From contig NZ_JABXWI010000002.1 in assembly GCF_014930365.1 (NCBI RefSeq), positions 496,001 to 560,000 on the forward strand: DNA of 64,000 nucleotides. Reading direction: 5' to 3'. This document shows positions 18,698 through 26,643 of the stretch, in pieces. Made by a program: the position numbers and the translations under genes. The notes beneath the pieces were generated by a model. That model saw only the letters and a program-made list of their open reading frames with translations. It was not told the origin of the DNA and did no database searches. Source of the stretch: Streptomyces caniscabiei. GTDB lineage: Bacteria; Actinomycetota; Actinomycetes; Streptomycetales; Streptomycetaceae. Numbering within the stretch: the first letter of the stretch is position 1; each line of letters opens with the position of its first letter.

Positions 18698-19114
18698 TTG
18701 TCCACCGTCATCGAGCAGCCCGTAGAGGCCCGTCTCGTCGCCGCCGCGCCGCGGATGCCGAGCATTCCCGCAACGCTCCACTACGACCGCCGCGATCCCT
18801 TCGCCGTCCGTATGACCTTCCCCGCCCCGGCCACGCTGGAGGGTGTGGAGGTCTGCTGGACCTTCGCCCGCGAGCTGCTCGTCACCGGCATGGAGGACTC
18901 GGTCGGCTACGGGGACGTACGGGTCCGCCCCTACGGCTACGACCGGCTGGTCCTGGAGTTCCACGCCCCCGAGGGCACGGCCGTGGTGCACGTCCACGCC
19001 GACGAGGTGCGCCGCTTCCTCGAGCGCTCGATGGATCTGGTGCCGCTCGGTCTGGAGCACCACCAGGTCGACCTGGACCACGACCTGGCGGAGCTGATGC
19101 GCGACGCCTGCTGA
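18698..19114 (+). CDS. ssgD: SsgA-like sporulation/cell-division protein, SsgD type
   Basis: A 138-residue SsgA-like protein (SALP), a family restricted to morphologically complex actinomycetes that guides septum placement and peptidoglycan handling during sporulation. Landmarks are RDPFAVRMTFP, EGVEVCWTFARELL, GYGDVRVRPYG and a C-terminal LDHDLAELMRDAC. The N-terminus STVIEQPVEARLVAAAPRMP agrees with my recollection of SsgD. TTG is the start with GGGAG seven bases before. SsgD is thought to affect lateral-wall peptidoglycan. An ABC-F gene follows, as recalled for S. coelicolor. Confidence 0.88.
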   Translation: MSTVIEQPVEARLVAAAPRMPSIPATLHYDRRDPFAVRMTFPAPATLEGVEVCWTFARELLVTGMEDSVGYGDVRVRPYGYDRLVLEFHAPEGTAVVHVHADEVRRFLERSMDLVPLGLEHHQVDLDHDLAELMRDAC

Positions 19115-19179
19115 GGCCCCCCGCTTCCAGAGTGCGCGTCCGGGTGCCGGTGCGGGTGCGGGTGCGGCCGTTAATTGCG

Positions 19180-19208
19180 TTGACACCCTTCCGGCCCCTC
19201 CGTACGTT
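19180..19208 (+). promoter_or_regulatory. Strong housekeeping-type promoter of the ABC-F gene
   Basis: TTGACA at 19180-19185, a 17-bp spacer, and TACGTT at 19203-19208. The -35 is a perfect consensus and the -10 keeps the key T, A and T positions. Transcription should begin near 19215, leaving a leader of about 225 nt before the ABC-F start. Confidence 0.75.
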
Positions 19209-19439
19209 GTTACACGGTCCTGTTGCCGTCGATTGGAGAAGGACGTTGCTCGTCTGAGGTCCTGAGACACCGCGTCACACACCCCGCCGTATCCGGCGCC
19301 CCTGTGTGCGTAGCGTGCGACCTCGGCGTACGAGCCGTCCCTTTCGGCAGCGGGCTTCTTCCTTGCCCCTTCGTGTGTCGCCCTCGCGGTGTTTCGAACG
19401 CGTCGCCCCTGGCCGCTTCCCGCACCCGCGAGGTTCCTC
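19209..19439 (+). promoter_or_regulatory. Long 5' leader with a three-codon upstream ORF
   Basis: The stretch between the promoter and the ABC-F ATG has no gene of its own. It begins with a GGAGAAGG site followed by TTG CTC GTC TGA (19246-19257), a potential Met-Leu-Val upstream ORF. A C+U-rich tract follows (about 19340-19380). Many antibiotic-responsive ABC-F genes are controlled by ribosome-mediated attenuation in such leaders, but no definite terminator/antiterminator pair was drawn here, so this is a candidate only. Confidence 0.45.
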
Positions 19440-21071
19440 ATGTCTACTCCCCTTTCCCTCACCTGCACCTCCCTGTCCTTCGCCTGGCCCGACGGCACCC
19501 CCGTCTTCGACGATCTCCAGATCGCGTTCGGCCCCGGCCGGACCGGACTCGTCGGCGTCAACGGCTCAGGGAAATCAACCCTGTTGAAGCTGATCGCGGG
19601 TGAACTCACCGCGTCCGAGGGCACCGTCCGGGTGGCGGGCGAGGTCGGCTACCTCCCGCAGAACGTCACGCTCGACACCCGCCTGCGGGTCGACGAGGCA
19701 CTCGGTATCGCCACCGCCCGCGCCGCCCTGCACGCCATCGAGGCGGGCGACGTGGCCGAGGAGCACTTCGCGGCGGTCGGCGACGACTGGGACGTCGAGG
19801 AGCGCGCCCTCGCGACCCTCGGCCAACTCGGCCTGGGCCACATCGACCTGGACCGCACCATCGGCGAGGTCTCGGGCGGCGAGTCCGTGCTGCTGCGGCT
19901 GGCGGCGCTGCTGCTGCGCCGCCCGGACGTGCTCCTCCTGGACGAGCCGACCAACAACCTCGACCTCTACGCGCGACGCCGGCTGTACGACGCGGTGGAG
20001 GCATGGTCCGGAGTGATGGTCGTGGTCAGCCACGACCGTGAACTCCTGGACCTGGTCGACCAGATCGCCGATCTGCACTCCGGCGAGGTCACCTGGTACG
20101 GCGGCAACTTCACCGCGTACGAGGAGGCGCTCGCCACCGAACAGGAGGCTGCCGAACGGATGGTGCGGGTCGCCGAGTCCGATCTGAAGAAACAGAAGCG
20201 CGAACTCGTCGACGCCCAGGTCAAGTTGGCCCGGCGCAAGCGGTTCGGGCAGAAGATGCAGGACCAGAAGCGGGTGCCGAAGATCATCGCGCACGCACGC
20301 AAGCGGGCCGCCCAGGAGTCCGCCGGCAAACACCGCATCCTGCACGAGGAGCGGCTCGCCGGGGCGAAGGAGCGCCTGGACGAGGCGGTGGAGGCCGTAC
20401 GGGACGAGGACGAGATCCGCGTCGAGCTGCCGTACACGGCCGTACCGCCGGGCCGCACCGTCCTCACCCTGCTGGACCTGGAACTCAGGTACGGCGCCCG
20501 GGTGAAGGGCGGACTGGATCTGCGCGGGCCGGAGCGGATCGCGCTGATCGGGCGCAACGGCTCGGGCAAGACCACGCTGCTGCGGACGATCGCCGGTGAG
20601 CTGGAGCCGGTGGCCGGTGAGACGCGGACGCATGTGCCGATGCGGTTCCTGCCGCAGCGTCTCGACGTCCTCGACGACGAGCTGACGGTCGCCGAGAACG
20701 TGGCCCGGTTCGCGCCCGACGCCACCAACAACCGGATCCGGGCGCGCCTCGCCCGCTTCCTGTTCCGGGGCGCCCGGGCCGACCAGCAGGCGGCCACGCT
20801 CTCCGGCGGGGAACGCTTCCGGGCCGCCCTCGCCGCCCTGATGCTCGCCGAGCCCGCCCCGCAGCTGCTGATGCTGGACGAGCCGACGAACAACCTCGAC
20901 ATGGCGAGCGTGCGGCAGCTGACGACCGCGCTGGAGGGGTACGAGGGCGCGCTGATCGTGGCCGGCCACGACCTGCCGTTCCTGGAGTCGATCGGGATCA
21001 CCCGGTGGCTGCTGATGGAGGAGGGAGAACTGCGGGCGACCACCCCGGAGGAGATCGCGGCGGCCGAGTGA
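19440..21071 (+). CDS. ABC-F family ATPase (ribosome protection type)
   Basis: A 543-residue protein with two ATP-binding cassettes and no membrane segments. The first has Walker A GVNGSGKS (39-46), signature VSGGE and Walker B LLLLDEPTNNLDL. The second has GRNGSGKT, LSGGE and LLMLDEPTNNLD. A charged linker rich in Lys and Arg (around 240-310, VKLARRKRFGQKMQDQKR) separates them, as in ABC-F proteins that bind the ribosomal E site and displace antibiotics. It may give resistance to a macrolide, lincosamide or pleuromutilin-type drug, but the drug cannot be predicted. A strong promoter and long leader precede it. Confidence 0.93.
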   Translation: MSTPLSLTCTSLSFAWPDGTPVFDDLQIAFGPGRTGLVGVNGSGKSTLLKLIAGELTASEGTVRVAGEVGYLPQNVTLDTRLRVDEALGIATARAALHAIEAGDVAEEHFAAVGDDWDVEERALATLGQLGLGHIDLDRTIGEVSGGESVLLRLAALLLRRPDVLLLDEPTNNLDLYARRRLYDAVEAWSGVMVVVSHDRELLDLVDQIADLHSGEVTWYGGNFTAYEEALATEQEAAERMVRVAESDLKKQKRELVDAQVKLARRKRFGQKMQDQKRVPKIIAHARKRAAQESAGKHRILHEERLAGAKERLDEAVEAVRDEDEIRVELPYTAVPPGRTVLTLLDLELRYGARVKGGLDLRGPERIALIGRNGSGKTTLLRTIAGELEPVAGETRTHVPMRFLPQRLDVLDDELTVAENVARFAPDATNNRIRARLARFLFRGARADQQAATLSGGERFRAALAALMLAEPAPQLLMLDEPTNNLDMASVRQLTTALEGYEGALIVAGHDLPFLESIGITRWLLMEEGELRATTPEEIAAAE

Positions 21072-21242
21072 CCCGGGCGGTCGGCGGGGGCGGTGGCCGG
21101 GCACGTGGCTACCGCCGAGTATCTCAGGAGGGCCACAGCCTGCTCCCGGGGGTTTTGTCCTGGTGGGCCGGGACTGCATGATGGCGGACCGGCGTCGCTT
21201 CACGGGCGCCGGAAAACCGTCGTTCGATTCGGAGTCACCCAC

Positions 21243-22019
21243 GTGCCCAGCAAGAAGGCCCTCGTCCGCCGCCCCAGCCCCCGCCTGGCCGAAGGCCTCG
21301 TCACGCACGTCGAACGCACGGAGGTGGACGTCGACCTGGCGGTCGAGCAGTGGGAGGCCTACGGCGAGGCCCTGCGCGACCACGGCTGGGAGACGATCGA
21401 GGTGGAGCCGGCCGACGACTGCCCGGACTCGGTCTTCGTCGAGGACACCGTGGTCATGTACAAGAACGTGGCGCTGATCGCGCGCCCCGGCGCCGAGTCC
21501 CGGCGGGACGAGACCGAGGGGATCGAGGAGGCCGTGGCCGCGCTCGGCTGCTCGGTGAACTGGGTCTGGGACCCGGGCACGCTGGAGGGCGGCGACGTCC
21601 TGAAGGTCGGCGACACCGTGTTCGTGGGCCGGGGCGGGCGCACCAACGCGGCCGGGGTCCAGCAGCTGCGGGCCGCGTTCGAGCCGCTCGGGGCGCGGGT
21701 GGTCTCCGCGCCGGTGAGCAAGGTGCTCCATCTGAAGTCGGCGGTGACGGCGCTGCCCGACGGCACGGTCGTCGGGCACATCCCGAAGATGGACACCCCG
21801 TCGCTGTTCGGGCGCTTCCTGCCGGTGCCGGAGGAGGCCGGGGCACATGTGGTGCTCCTCGGCGGCGACAAGCTGCTGATGGCGGCGAGCGCGCCGAAGA
21901 CGGCCGAGCTGTACGCCGATCTCGGCTACGAGCCCGTGGTGGTCGACATCAGCGAGTTCGAGAAGCTCGAGGGCTGTGTGACATGCCTCTCGGTGCGGCT
22001 GCGCGGACTGTACGCCTGA
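21243..22019 (+). CDS. Dimethylarginine dimethylaminohydrolase (DDAH)-like hydrolase
   Basis: A 258-residue guanidine-modifying enzyme. It has CPDSVFVEDTVVMY near residue 60, LEGGDVLKVGDTVFVG, catalytic histidine in VLHLKSAVTALPDG and the nucleophilic cysteine near the end (GCVTCLSVRL, C248). DDAHs convert methylated arginines to citrulline and methylamines; related enzymes act on arginine. GTG is the start with GGAG eight bases upstream. The gene stands between the ABC-F gene and the desaturase without operon signs. Confidence 0.9.
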   Translation: MPSKKALVRRPSPRLAEGLVTHVERTEVDVDLAVEQWEAYGEALRDHGWETIEVEPADDCPDSVFVEDTVVMYKNVALIARPGAESRRDETEGIEEAVAALGCSVNWVWDPGTLEGGDVLKVGDTVFVGRGGRTNAAGVQQLRAAFEPLGARVVSAPVSKVLHLKSAVTALPDGTVVGHIPKMDTPSLFGRFLPVPEEAGAHVVLLGGDKLLMAASAPKTAELYADLGYEPVVVDISEFEKLEGCVTCLSVRLRGLYA

Positions 22020-22115
22020 CGGGTGATCGCCGGACTCCTGCGGCCCCGGGACCTGCTGGTCCGCGGGGCCTTCGGCACAGCCGCCGATCGTGGGCGGGGA
22101 CCCCGCTGATCAGCG

Positions 22116-22145
22116 GTCTTTACAGCGCACGTCTTTACAGCACAC
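22116..22145. repeat. Tandem 15-bp repeat before the desaturase operator
   Basis: GTCTTTACAGCGCAC (22116-22130) is immediately followed by GTCTTTACAGCACAC (22131-22145), differing at one base. It lies just upstream of the triple 15-bp operator and is A+T-rich for this genome, so it may be a regulator site or hold upstream promoter elements. Confidence 0.6.
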
Positions 22146-22149
22146 TTAA

Positions 22150-22197
22150 CCTACGGCATCGTAACCTACGGATTCGTAGCCTACGATGCCGTAGGTT
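22150..22197. promoter_or_regulatory. Three tandem 15-bp dyads: operator of the acyl-ACP desaturase
   Basis: The units CCTACGGCATCGTAA (22150-22164), CCTACGGATTCGTAG (22165-22179) and CCTACGATGCCGTAG (22180-22194) are contiguous, and each is itself near-palindromic (CTACG and CGTAG arms). The outer parts form a perfect 16-bp inverted repeat (22148-22163 with 22182-22197). TACGAT at 22182-22187 could be the -10 element, so a bound repressor would cover the promoter. No regulator gene is adjacent. Confidence 0.75.
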
Positions 22198-22260
22198 CAG
22201 CTCGCCCGCCCCGCGGCAGCACCGCACGTTCCGTCCCCCGCACGTCCCCCTGGAGCCTCT

Positions 22261-23238
22261 GTGTCGATCACTTCTCCCCACCTCGGCAGCCCGTCCGGCG
22301 AATGGACCGACGCGCGGCTGCTGTACGCCCTGGAGGAAGTCGTCGAGAAGGAACTCAACCGGCATCTGAAGGTCACCAAGGACTGGATGCCGCACGAGTA
22401 CGTGCCGTGGAGCGACGGCCGCAACTTCCCCGGGTTCTTCGAGGACGGCGAGGCGTGGGAGAAGGGACAGTCGAAGGTCTCCGAGGTGGGCCGGATCGCC
22501 CTCGTGGTGAACCTGTTGACCGAGGACAACCTGCCCAGCTACCACCACGAGATCGCGACCCTCTTCGGCCGTGACGGCGCCTGGGGCACCTGGGTGCACC
22601 GCTGGACCGCGGAGGAGGGCCGGCACGGCATCGTGATGCGCGACTACCTGCTCGCCTCGCGCGCGGTGGACCCGGACAAGCTCGAAGAGTTCCGCATGTC
22701 GCACATGGGCGAGGGCTTCGAGTCGGACAACCGGCACTCGATGCTGCACACGGTCGCGTACGTCGCCTTCCAGGAGCTCGCCACCCGTGTCTCGCACCGC
22801 AACACCGGCCACCACTCCGGCGACCCCGTGTGCGACCGCATGCTGGCGCGCATCGCGGCCGACGAGAACCTGCACATGATCTTCTACCGGAACCTGCTGA
22901 AGGCCGCATTCGAGTTCGCCCCCGACCTCACCATGCAGGCCGTGCGCGACGTCGTCGTGAACTTCCGGATGCCCGGCCACGGCATGCCCGGCTTCGAGCG
23001 GGCCGCCGCGCAGATGGCCATCGGCGAGGTCTACAACATGCGCATCCACCACGACGACGTCCTCGCGCCCGTCATCCGCTTCCTGAAGATCATGGAGATC
23101 GACGGCCTCGGCCCCGAGGGCATGAAGGCCCAGGAGGAACTCGGCCTCTACATGGGCGGACTGGACGCGGAGGCCCGCAAGTTCGACGAGAAGCTGGCGG
23201 CCCGCAAGGCCCGGATGGCGGCCCGCGCCGGAGCGTGA
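22261..23238 (+). CDS. Acyl-ACP desaturase (soluble diiron)
   Basis: A 325-residue soluble fatty-acid desaturase of the plant stearoyl-ACP desaturase family. The diiron site is formed by EDNLPSYHHE, the EEGRH motif (TAEEGRHGIVMRDY) and DENLHMIFYRN. It would insert a cis double bond into an acyl chain on acyl carrier protein, adjusting membrane fluidity. GTG at 22261 has GGAG seven bases upstream. Control probably runs through the stacked 15-bp dyads about 65 bp upstream. It is monocistronic; a repeat array and a tRNA gene follow. Confidence 0.93.
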   Translation: MSITSPHLGSPSGEWTDARLLYALEEVVEKELNRHLKVTKDWMPHEYVPWSDGRNFPGFFEDGEAWEKGQSKVSEVGRIALVVNLLTEDNLPSYHHEIATLFGRDGAWGTWVHRWTAEEGRHGIVMRDYLLASRAVDPDKLEEFRMSHMGEGFESDNRHSMLHTVAYVAFQELATRVSHRNTGHHSGDPVCDRMLARIAADENLHMIFYRNLLKAAFEFAPDLTMQAVRDVVVNFRMPGHGMPGFERAAAQMAIGEVYNMRIHHDDVLAPVIRFLKIMEIDGLGPEGMKAQEELGLYMGGLDAEARKFDEKLAARKARMAARAGA

Positions 23239-23254
23239 CGCCCACGGCGCGGGC

Positions 23255-23485
23255 GCCGTGCGGCGCGGGTGCCTTGAGACCCGGGCGCCGTGTGGCGTGG
23301 GTGCCGTGAGGCCCAGGCGCCGTGCGGGTGACCGCGGGTGCCGCGAGACGCGGGTGCCGTGACACCCAGGCGCCGTGCGGTGCGGAACCCGTGTGGCGCC
23401 GGTGCCGTGCGGCGCGAACGCCCGTGCGGCGCCAATGCCCCTGCGGCACAGGTGCCGTGCGGCGCGGATGACTGTGTGGCGCAGG
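23255..23485. repeat. Array of 14 degenerate 16-bp tandem repeats
   Basis: About 14 units of the type GCCGTGCGGCGCGGGT. Eleven are exactly 16 bp, two are 17 bp and one is 21 bp. They fill the space from the desaturase stop to the tRNA gene. The 16-bp period is not a multiple of three and stops occur in the frames, so it is not coding. No spacers separate the units, so it is not CRISPR. Confidence 0.85.
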
Positions 23486-23487
23486 GG

Positions 23488-23559
23488 GCGGGGCGGCTGG
23501 ATTCGAACCAGCGTGTTCCGGTTTTGGAGACCGGCGCGCCTGCCTCTGCGCTACGCCCC
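23488..23559 (-). tRNA. tRNA-Trp (anticodon CCA), unusual
   Basis: Folding the minus strand gives a 7-bp acceptor stem (CGGGGCG with CGCCCCG), D stem GCGC/GCGC with an 8-nt loop, anticodon stem CCGGT/ACCGG with loop CTCCAAA (anticodon CCA, tryptophan), a five-base variable loop AACAC, and T stem GCTGG/CCAGC with loop TTCGAAT. All stems are fully paired. The first base is C and the base after the acceptor stem is C rather than the usual G73 of bacterial tRNA-Trp; no CCA end is encoded. The recalled main Streptomyces tRNA-Trp begins AGGGGCG, so this looks like a second, divergent isoacceptor. Confidence 0.85.
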
Positions 23560-23588
23560 GTCCTTGCCCGCAACCCTAGCGGCCGCCC

Positions 23589-24929
23589 TCACCACTCCGC
23601 CTCCCGGTAGTCCTTGAGGAAGACGCCCGACACCGGATCGCCCGCCTCGCCGCGCACGATCGGGTCGTAGACGCGGGCCGCGCCGTCGACGATGTCGAGC
23701 GGGGTGCGAAAGCCGGCGCCGGCCATGCGGTGTTTCTTGGGGGCGGGGTTCTCGTCGGTGATCCAGCCGGTGTCGACGGCGCACATGTGGACGCCCTGCT
23801 CGGCGAGTTCGGCGGCACTGGTGCGGGTGAGCATGTTCAGGGCGGCCTTGGCCATGTTGGTGTGCGGATGCCCGGCCGTCTTGTTGCGCACGGCGAAACG
23901 GCCCTCGACGGCGGTCACGTTGACCACGTAGCGGCTGGGGCGCGGGGAGGCTAGGAGCAGCGGCAGTAGACGGTCGCAGAGGAGCGCCGGGGCGAGGGAG
24001 TTGACCAGCTGGGTCTCCAGGACCTCGGCCGGGTCGAGGCCACCGAGCCGCGCCGACCAGGAGTTCTCCGGGGCGGGGTCGGGCAGCAGCCCGGCCTCGT
24101 CGGCCTCGCGCAACACGACGGGCAGGGTGGCGGCCCCGGCCCCGAGCATCCGCATCGGTGTGAACCCCGGTGCCTGGCGCGCCCCTTCGGGCAGTGCGTC
24201 GCGCTCCCCGGCGGCGAGCAGCGCGTACGACTCCGGGGGCCGCCGTATCGTCTGGGCCGCGTTGTTGACGAGGATGTCGAGCGGCTCCCCCTCCTGCCGC
24301 AACTGCTCGCACAGGCCCAGTACTTGGCGCGGGTCGCGCAGGTCCACGGCGACGACGGTCAGCCGGTCGAGCCACTTCGCGCTGCCGGGCTCGGCACGGA
24401 ATCGGCGCAGGGTGTCGTGCGGGAAGCGGCTGGTGACGAGCAGTTCGGCGCCGTCGCGCAGCATCATCAGCGCCAGCTGGAAGCCGATCTTCACCCGGCC
24501 GCCGGTGAGCAGCGCGCGGCGCCCGCTCAGATCGGTGGCGAGGGCACGGCGGGCGGTGTTGTCGGCGGCGCACTCCGGGCACAGCCGGTGGTAGAACGAG
24601 TCGACGTGTCGATAGGACGTCTTGCAGACGTAGCAGTGCCGCGACTTGCGGAGCACACCCCCGCCGCCCGTCGCCCGCTCCGGCAACGGGGCGTCCTCGC
24701 GCCGGTCCAGGGCTCCGGTGGCTGTCGCGGCCAGCACGGTGGCGTCCGCGGCGGACTTCTGGTCGCTGAGCGCTTTACGGCGCCGCTTCCAGCCGTCGCG
24801 TGCGAAGGACGCGGCGACCCGCTCGGTCCGCAGCCGCACGGGGTCGTCCACGGGCAGCGCCCGCAGCCTGCCTACCGTACGGTGAAAGGTCGCCAGCTCT
24901 TCCTCGGTGATCCCAACGCTTTCGCCCAT
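23589..24929 (-). CDS. SDR-family protein with N-terminal zinc ribbon
   Basis: A 446-residue protein. Residues 1-95 are charged and helical; C99, C102, C117 and C120 form a CxxC...CxxC zinc-ribbon motif; from about 135 runs a short-chain dehydrogenase/reductase domain with TGGRVKIG, VAVDLRDPRQ and NNAAQT. The catalytic Ser-Tyr-Lys triad is altered: VNVTAVEG has Thr where Ser is usual, and PHTNMAKAALN has Thr four before the Lys, not Tyr. The start was set at the ATG with a GGGGGG site. It may be a pseudo-enzyme or use an unusual mechanism. Substrate unknown. Confidence 0.8.
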   Translation of the reverse strand: MGESVGITEEELATFHRTVGRLRALPVDDPVRLRTERVAASFARDGWKRRRKALSDQKSAADATVLAATATGALDRREDAPLPERATGGGGVLRKSRHCYVCKTSYRHVDSFYHRLCPECAADNTARRALATDLSGRRALLTGGRVKIGFQLALMMLRDGAELLVTSRFPHDTLRRFRAEPGSAKWLDRLTVVAVDLRDPRQVLGLCEQLRQEGEPLDILVNNAAQTIRRPPESYALLAAGERDALPEGARQAPGFTPMRMLGAGAATLPVVLREADEAGLLPDPAPENSWSARLGGLDPAEVLETQLVNSLAPALLCDRLLPLLLASPRPSRYVVNVTAVEGRFAVRNKTAGHPHTNMAKAALNMLTRTSAAELAEQGVHMCAVDTGWITDENPAPKKHRMAGAGFRTPLDIVDGAARVYDPIVRGEAGDPVSGVFLKDYREAEW

Positions 24930-25187
24930 GCGTGCCCCCCGCCCGATCCGTCGAGCACGGTTCGGACGACCGGATGGGAACCAGCGTCTGCGGCCGGCCG
25001 AGGCGGTGCGCCTGCCTCCGCGTCGCCTGCGAACCGCGCCCCCGGATCCTATGCGACCGCCCTGGACGGGGCCCATCGAATATCACCGGCCGTCACCGAC
25101 CGGCCCGCGGCGGCGGGCGGTTCACCGGCGGTCCAGTGCGGCGCGGCGCCGTGGGGTCGGACATGAGTGGGTTCCGGTGCCGTCGGG

Positions 25188-25436
25188 TCAGCCGTTGTCG
25201 GTGCGCCGCAGGCGCAGTCTCTCCTTCTCGGAGAGTCCGCCCCAGACGCCGAACCGTTCGTCGTTGGACAGCGCGTACTCGAGGCACGCGGTACGCATCT
25301 CGCACATACCGCAGATGCGCTTCGCCTCACGGACCGAGCTGCCGGGCTCGGGAAAGAAGAAGTCGGCCCCCGTCTGCGCGCACAGCGCCCGCTCCTGCCA
25401 GGCACGGTCGATCGGGGTGATCGTGTCGTAGTGCAT
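25188..25436 (-). CDS. WhiB-like iron-sulfur transcription factor
   Basis: An 82-residue Wbl protein, a class found only in actinobacteria and their phages. Cysteines C19, C42, C45 and C51 (C-x22-C-x2-C-x5-C) should bind a [4Fe-4S] cluster, followed by the GVWGGLSEKER turn and a basic C-terminal tail (RLRLRR). Such proteins bind the primary sigma factor and tune redox or developmental genes. The ATG at 25434-25436 gives MHYDTITP; another ATG lies three codons upstream. Which Wbl this is cannot be decided by eye. Confidence 0.92.
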   Translation of the reverse strand: MHYDTITPIDRAWQERALCAQTGADFFFPEPGSSVREAKRICGMCEMRTACLEYALSNDERFGVWGGLSEKERLRLRRTDNG

Positions 25437-25667
25437 GCACGGCATCGTGCCGGGCGCCGAAAAACGTTCGATCAACGCGGCATCAACACGTCGCCCGGGG
25501 CCTCCATGGTCCTCTCGCCCACCGGGGTGACACACGGCGGCGCGCGGGAGGTGCGTGCCCCAGGTTCCACGGGGTATCCGGCCGATGGCCGGGCGGCGGC
25601 GCGTGCGCGATGCCAGACTCGGCGGTACGGGCAACGGACCCTCGGACCTCATCGGAGGAGCGCAGCC

Positions 25668-26483
25668 ATGCTCACCACCCGCTTTGTCACCGGCGCCCCG
25701 AACTGGATCGACCTCGGCACTCCCGACATCGAGGGCGCCGCCTCCTTCTACCGGCATCTCTTCGGCTGGCGGTTCGAGTCCGCCGGGCCCGAGATGGGCG
25801 GCTACGGCTTCTTCCGGCTCGACGGCCGTACCGCCGCGGCCGGTATGCAGAACCCGCCGGAGCAGGGCCCGCCGTCCTGGAACATCTACTTCCGGACGCC
25901 TGACGCCGACGCCACGGCCAAGGCGGTCGAGCAGGCCCACGGCTCCGTGCTGATGCGGCCCATGGACGTGCCGGACGAGGGGCGGATGGCGATCCTCGCC
26001 GACCAGGCGGGGGCGCCCTTCGGTGTGTGGCAGCCCGGCCGCGTGACGGGACTCGACGTCGTCAAGGACCCGGGCGCGCTGTGCTGGCTGGAGCTGTACA
26101 CACCGGATCTGCCCGCGGCGGCCGGGTTCTTCAACGCCGTGTTCGGCTGGGAGACCACCGCGATCGACATCGCCGGCGGCACCTACACCTGTGTCCATCC
26201 GGCGGGCACCGAACCGGGGTCGATGTTCGCCGGCATCGTGCCGCTCGACGAGGACCCGAGCGAGGCGGGGTCCGGACCGTACTGGCTGCCGTACTTCGAG
26301 GTCCCGGACACCGACGCCGCGGTGGCCGGGGCGCAGGAGCGCGGCGGCGGCGTCCGGCTGCCCGCCACCGACCTCCCTGGCGCGGGCCGTTTCGCCAAGC
26401 TCACCGACCCTTACGGGGCCCGCTTCGCGGTGATCAGGAGCGAGCAGCCGCAGGGACAGCCAGACGGTCAGGCAGAGGGATAG
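25668..26483 (+). CDS. VOC-superfamily protein (two glyoxalase-like domains)
   Basis: A 271-residue protein made of two vicinal-oxygen-chelate modules (about 8-125 and 136-262). Each starts with a strand like WIDLGTPDIEGAASFYRHLFGW or WLELYTPDLPAAAGFFNAVFGW. This matches Streptomyces proteins annotated as hydroxylase or bleomycin-resistance-like, which bind small molecules or metals. No specific reaction can be given. ATG with a CGGAGGAG site eight bases upstream. It precedes the GH64 gene but an operator lies between, so they are probably separate units. Confidence 0.85.
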   Translation: MLTTRFVTGAPNWIDLGTPDIEGAASFYRHLFGWRFESAGPEMGGYGFFRLDGRTAAAGMQNPPEQGPPSWNIYFRTPDADATAKAVEQAHGSVLMRPMDVPDEGRMAILADQAGAPFGVWQPGRVTGLDVVKDPGALCWLELYTPDLPAAAGFFNAVFGWETTAIDIAGGTYTCVHPAGTEPGSMFAGIVPLDEDPSEAGSGPYWLPYFEVPDTDAAVAGAQERGGGVRLPATDLPGAGRFAKLTDPYGARFAVIRSEQPQGQPDGQAEG

Positions 26484-26526
26484 AGCTTCGAACCTTCCGA
26501 TCACCTCCTGAACCCATCCATGTTCT

Positions 26527-26540
26527 TGAGAGCGCTCTCA
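26527..26540. promoter_or_regulatory. LacI-family operator upstream of the GH64 gene
   Basis: TGAGAGCGCTCTCA is a perfect 14-bp palindrome with the CG-centred core GAGCGCTC typical of LacI/CebR repressors in Streptomyces. It lies 104 bp before the GTG start of the glucanase gene. A near-identical site, TGAGAGCGCTCCCG, lies in front of the LacI gene itself. Confidence 0.75.
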
Positions 26541-26643
26541 GTCATAAGTCTTGACGGCTCAACCTCCCCTGGGAACAGTGGGGGAACCACAGCAGGGGCC
26601 CCGTCCGCTGTGCCTCCACTCCCCCACGTCCCAGGAGGCCATC

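Noticed and set aside
23255..23485. Possible CRISPR array
   Set aside because: Units are contiguous with no spacers and no cas genes are present, and the repeats are too degenerate.
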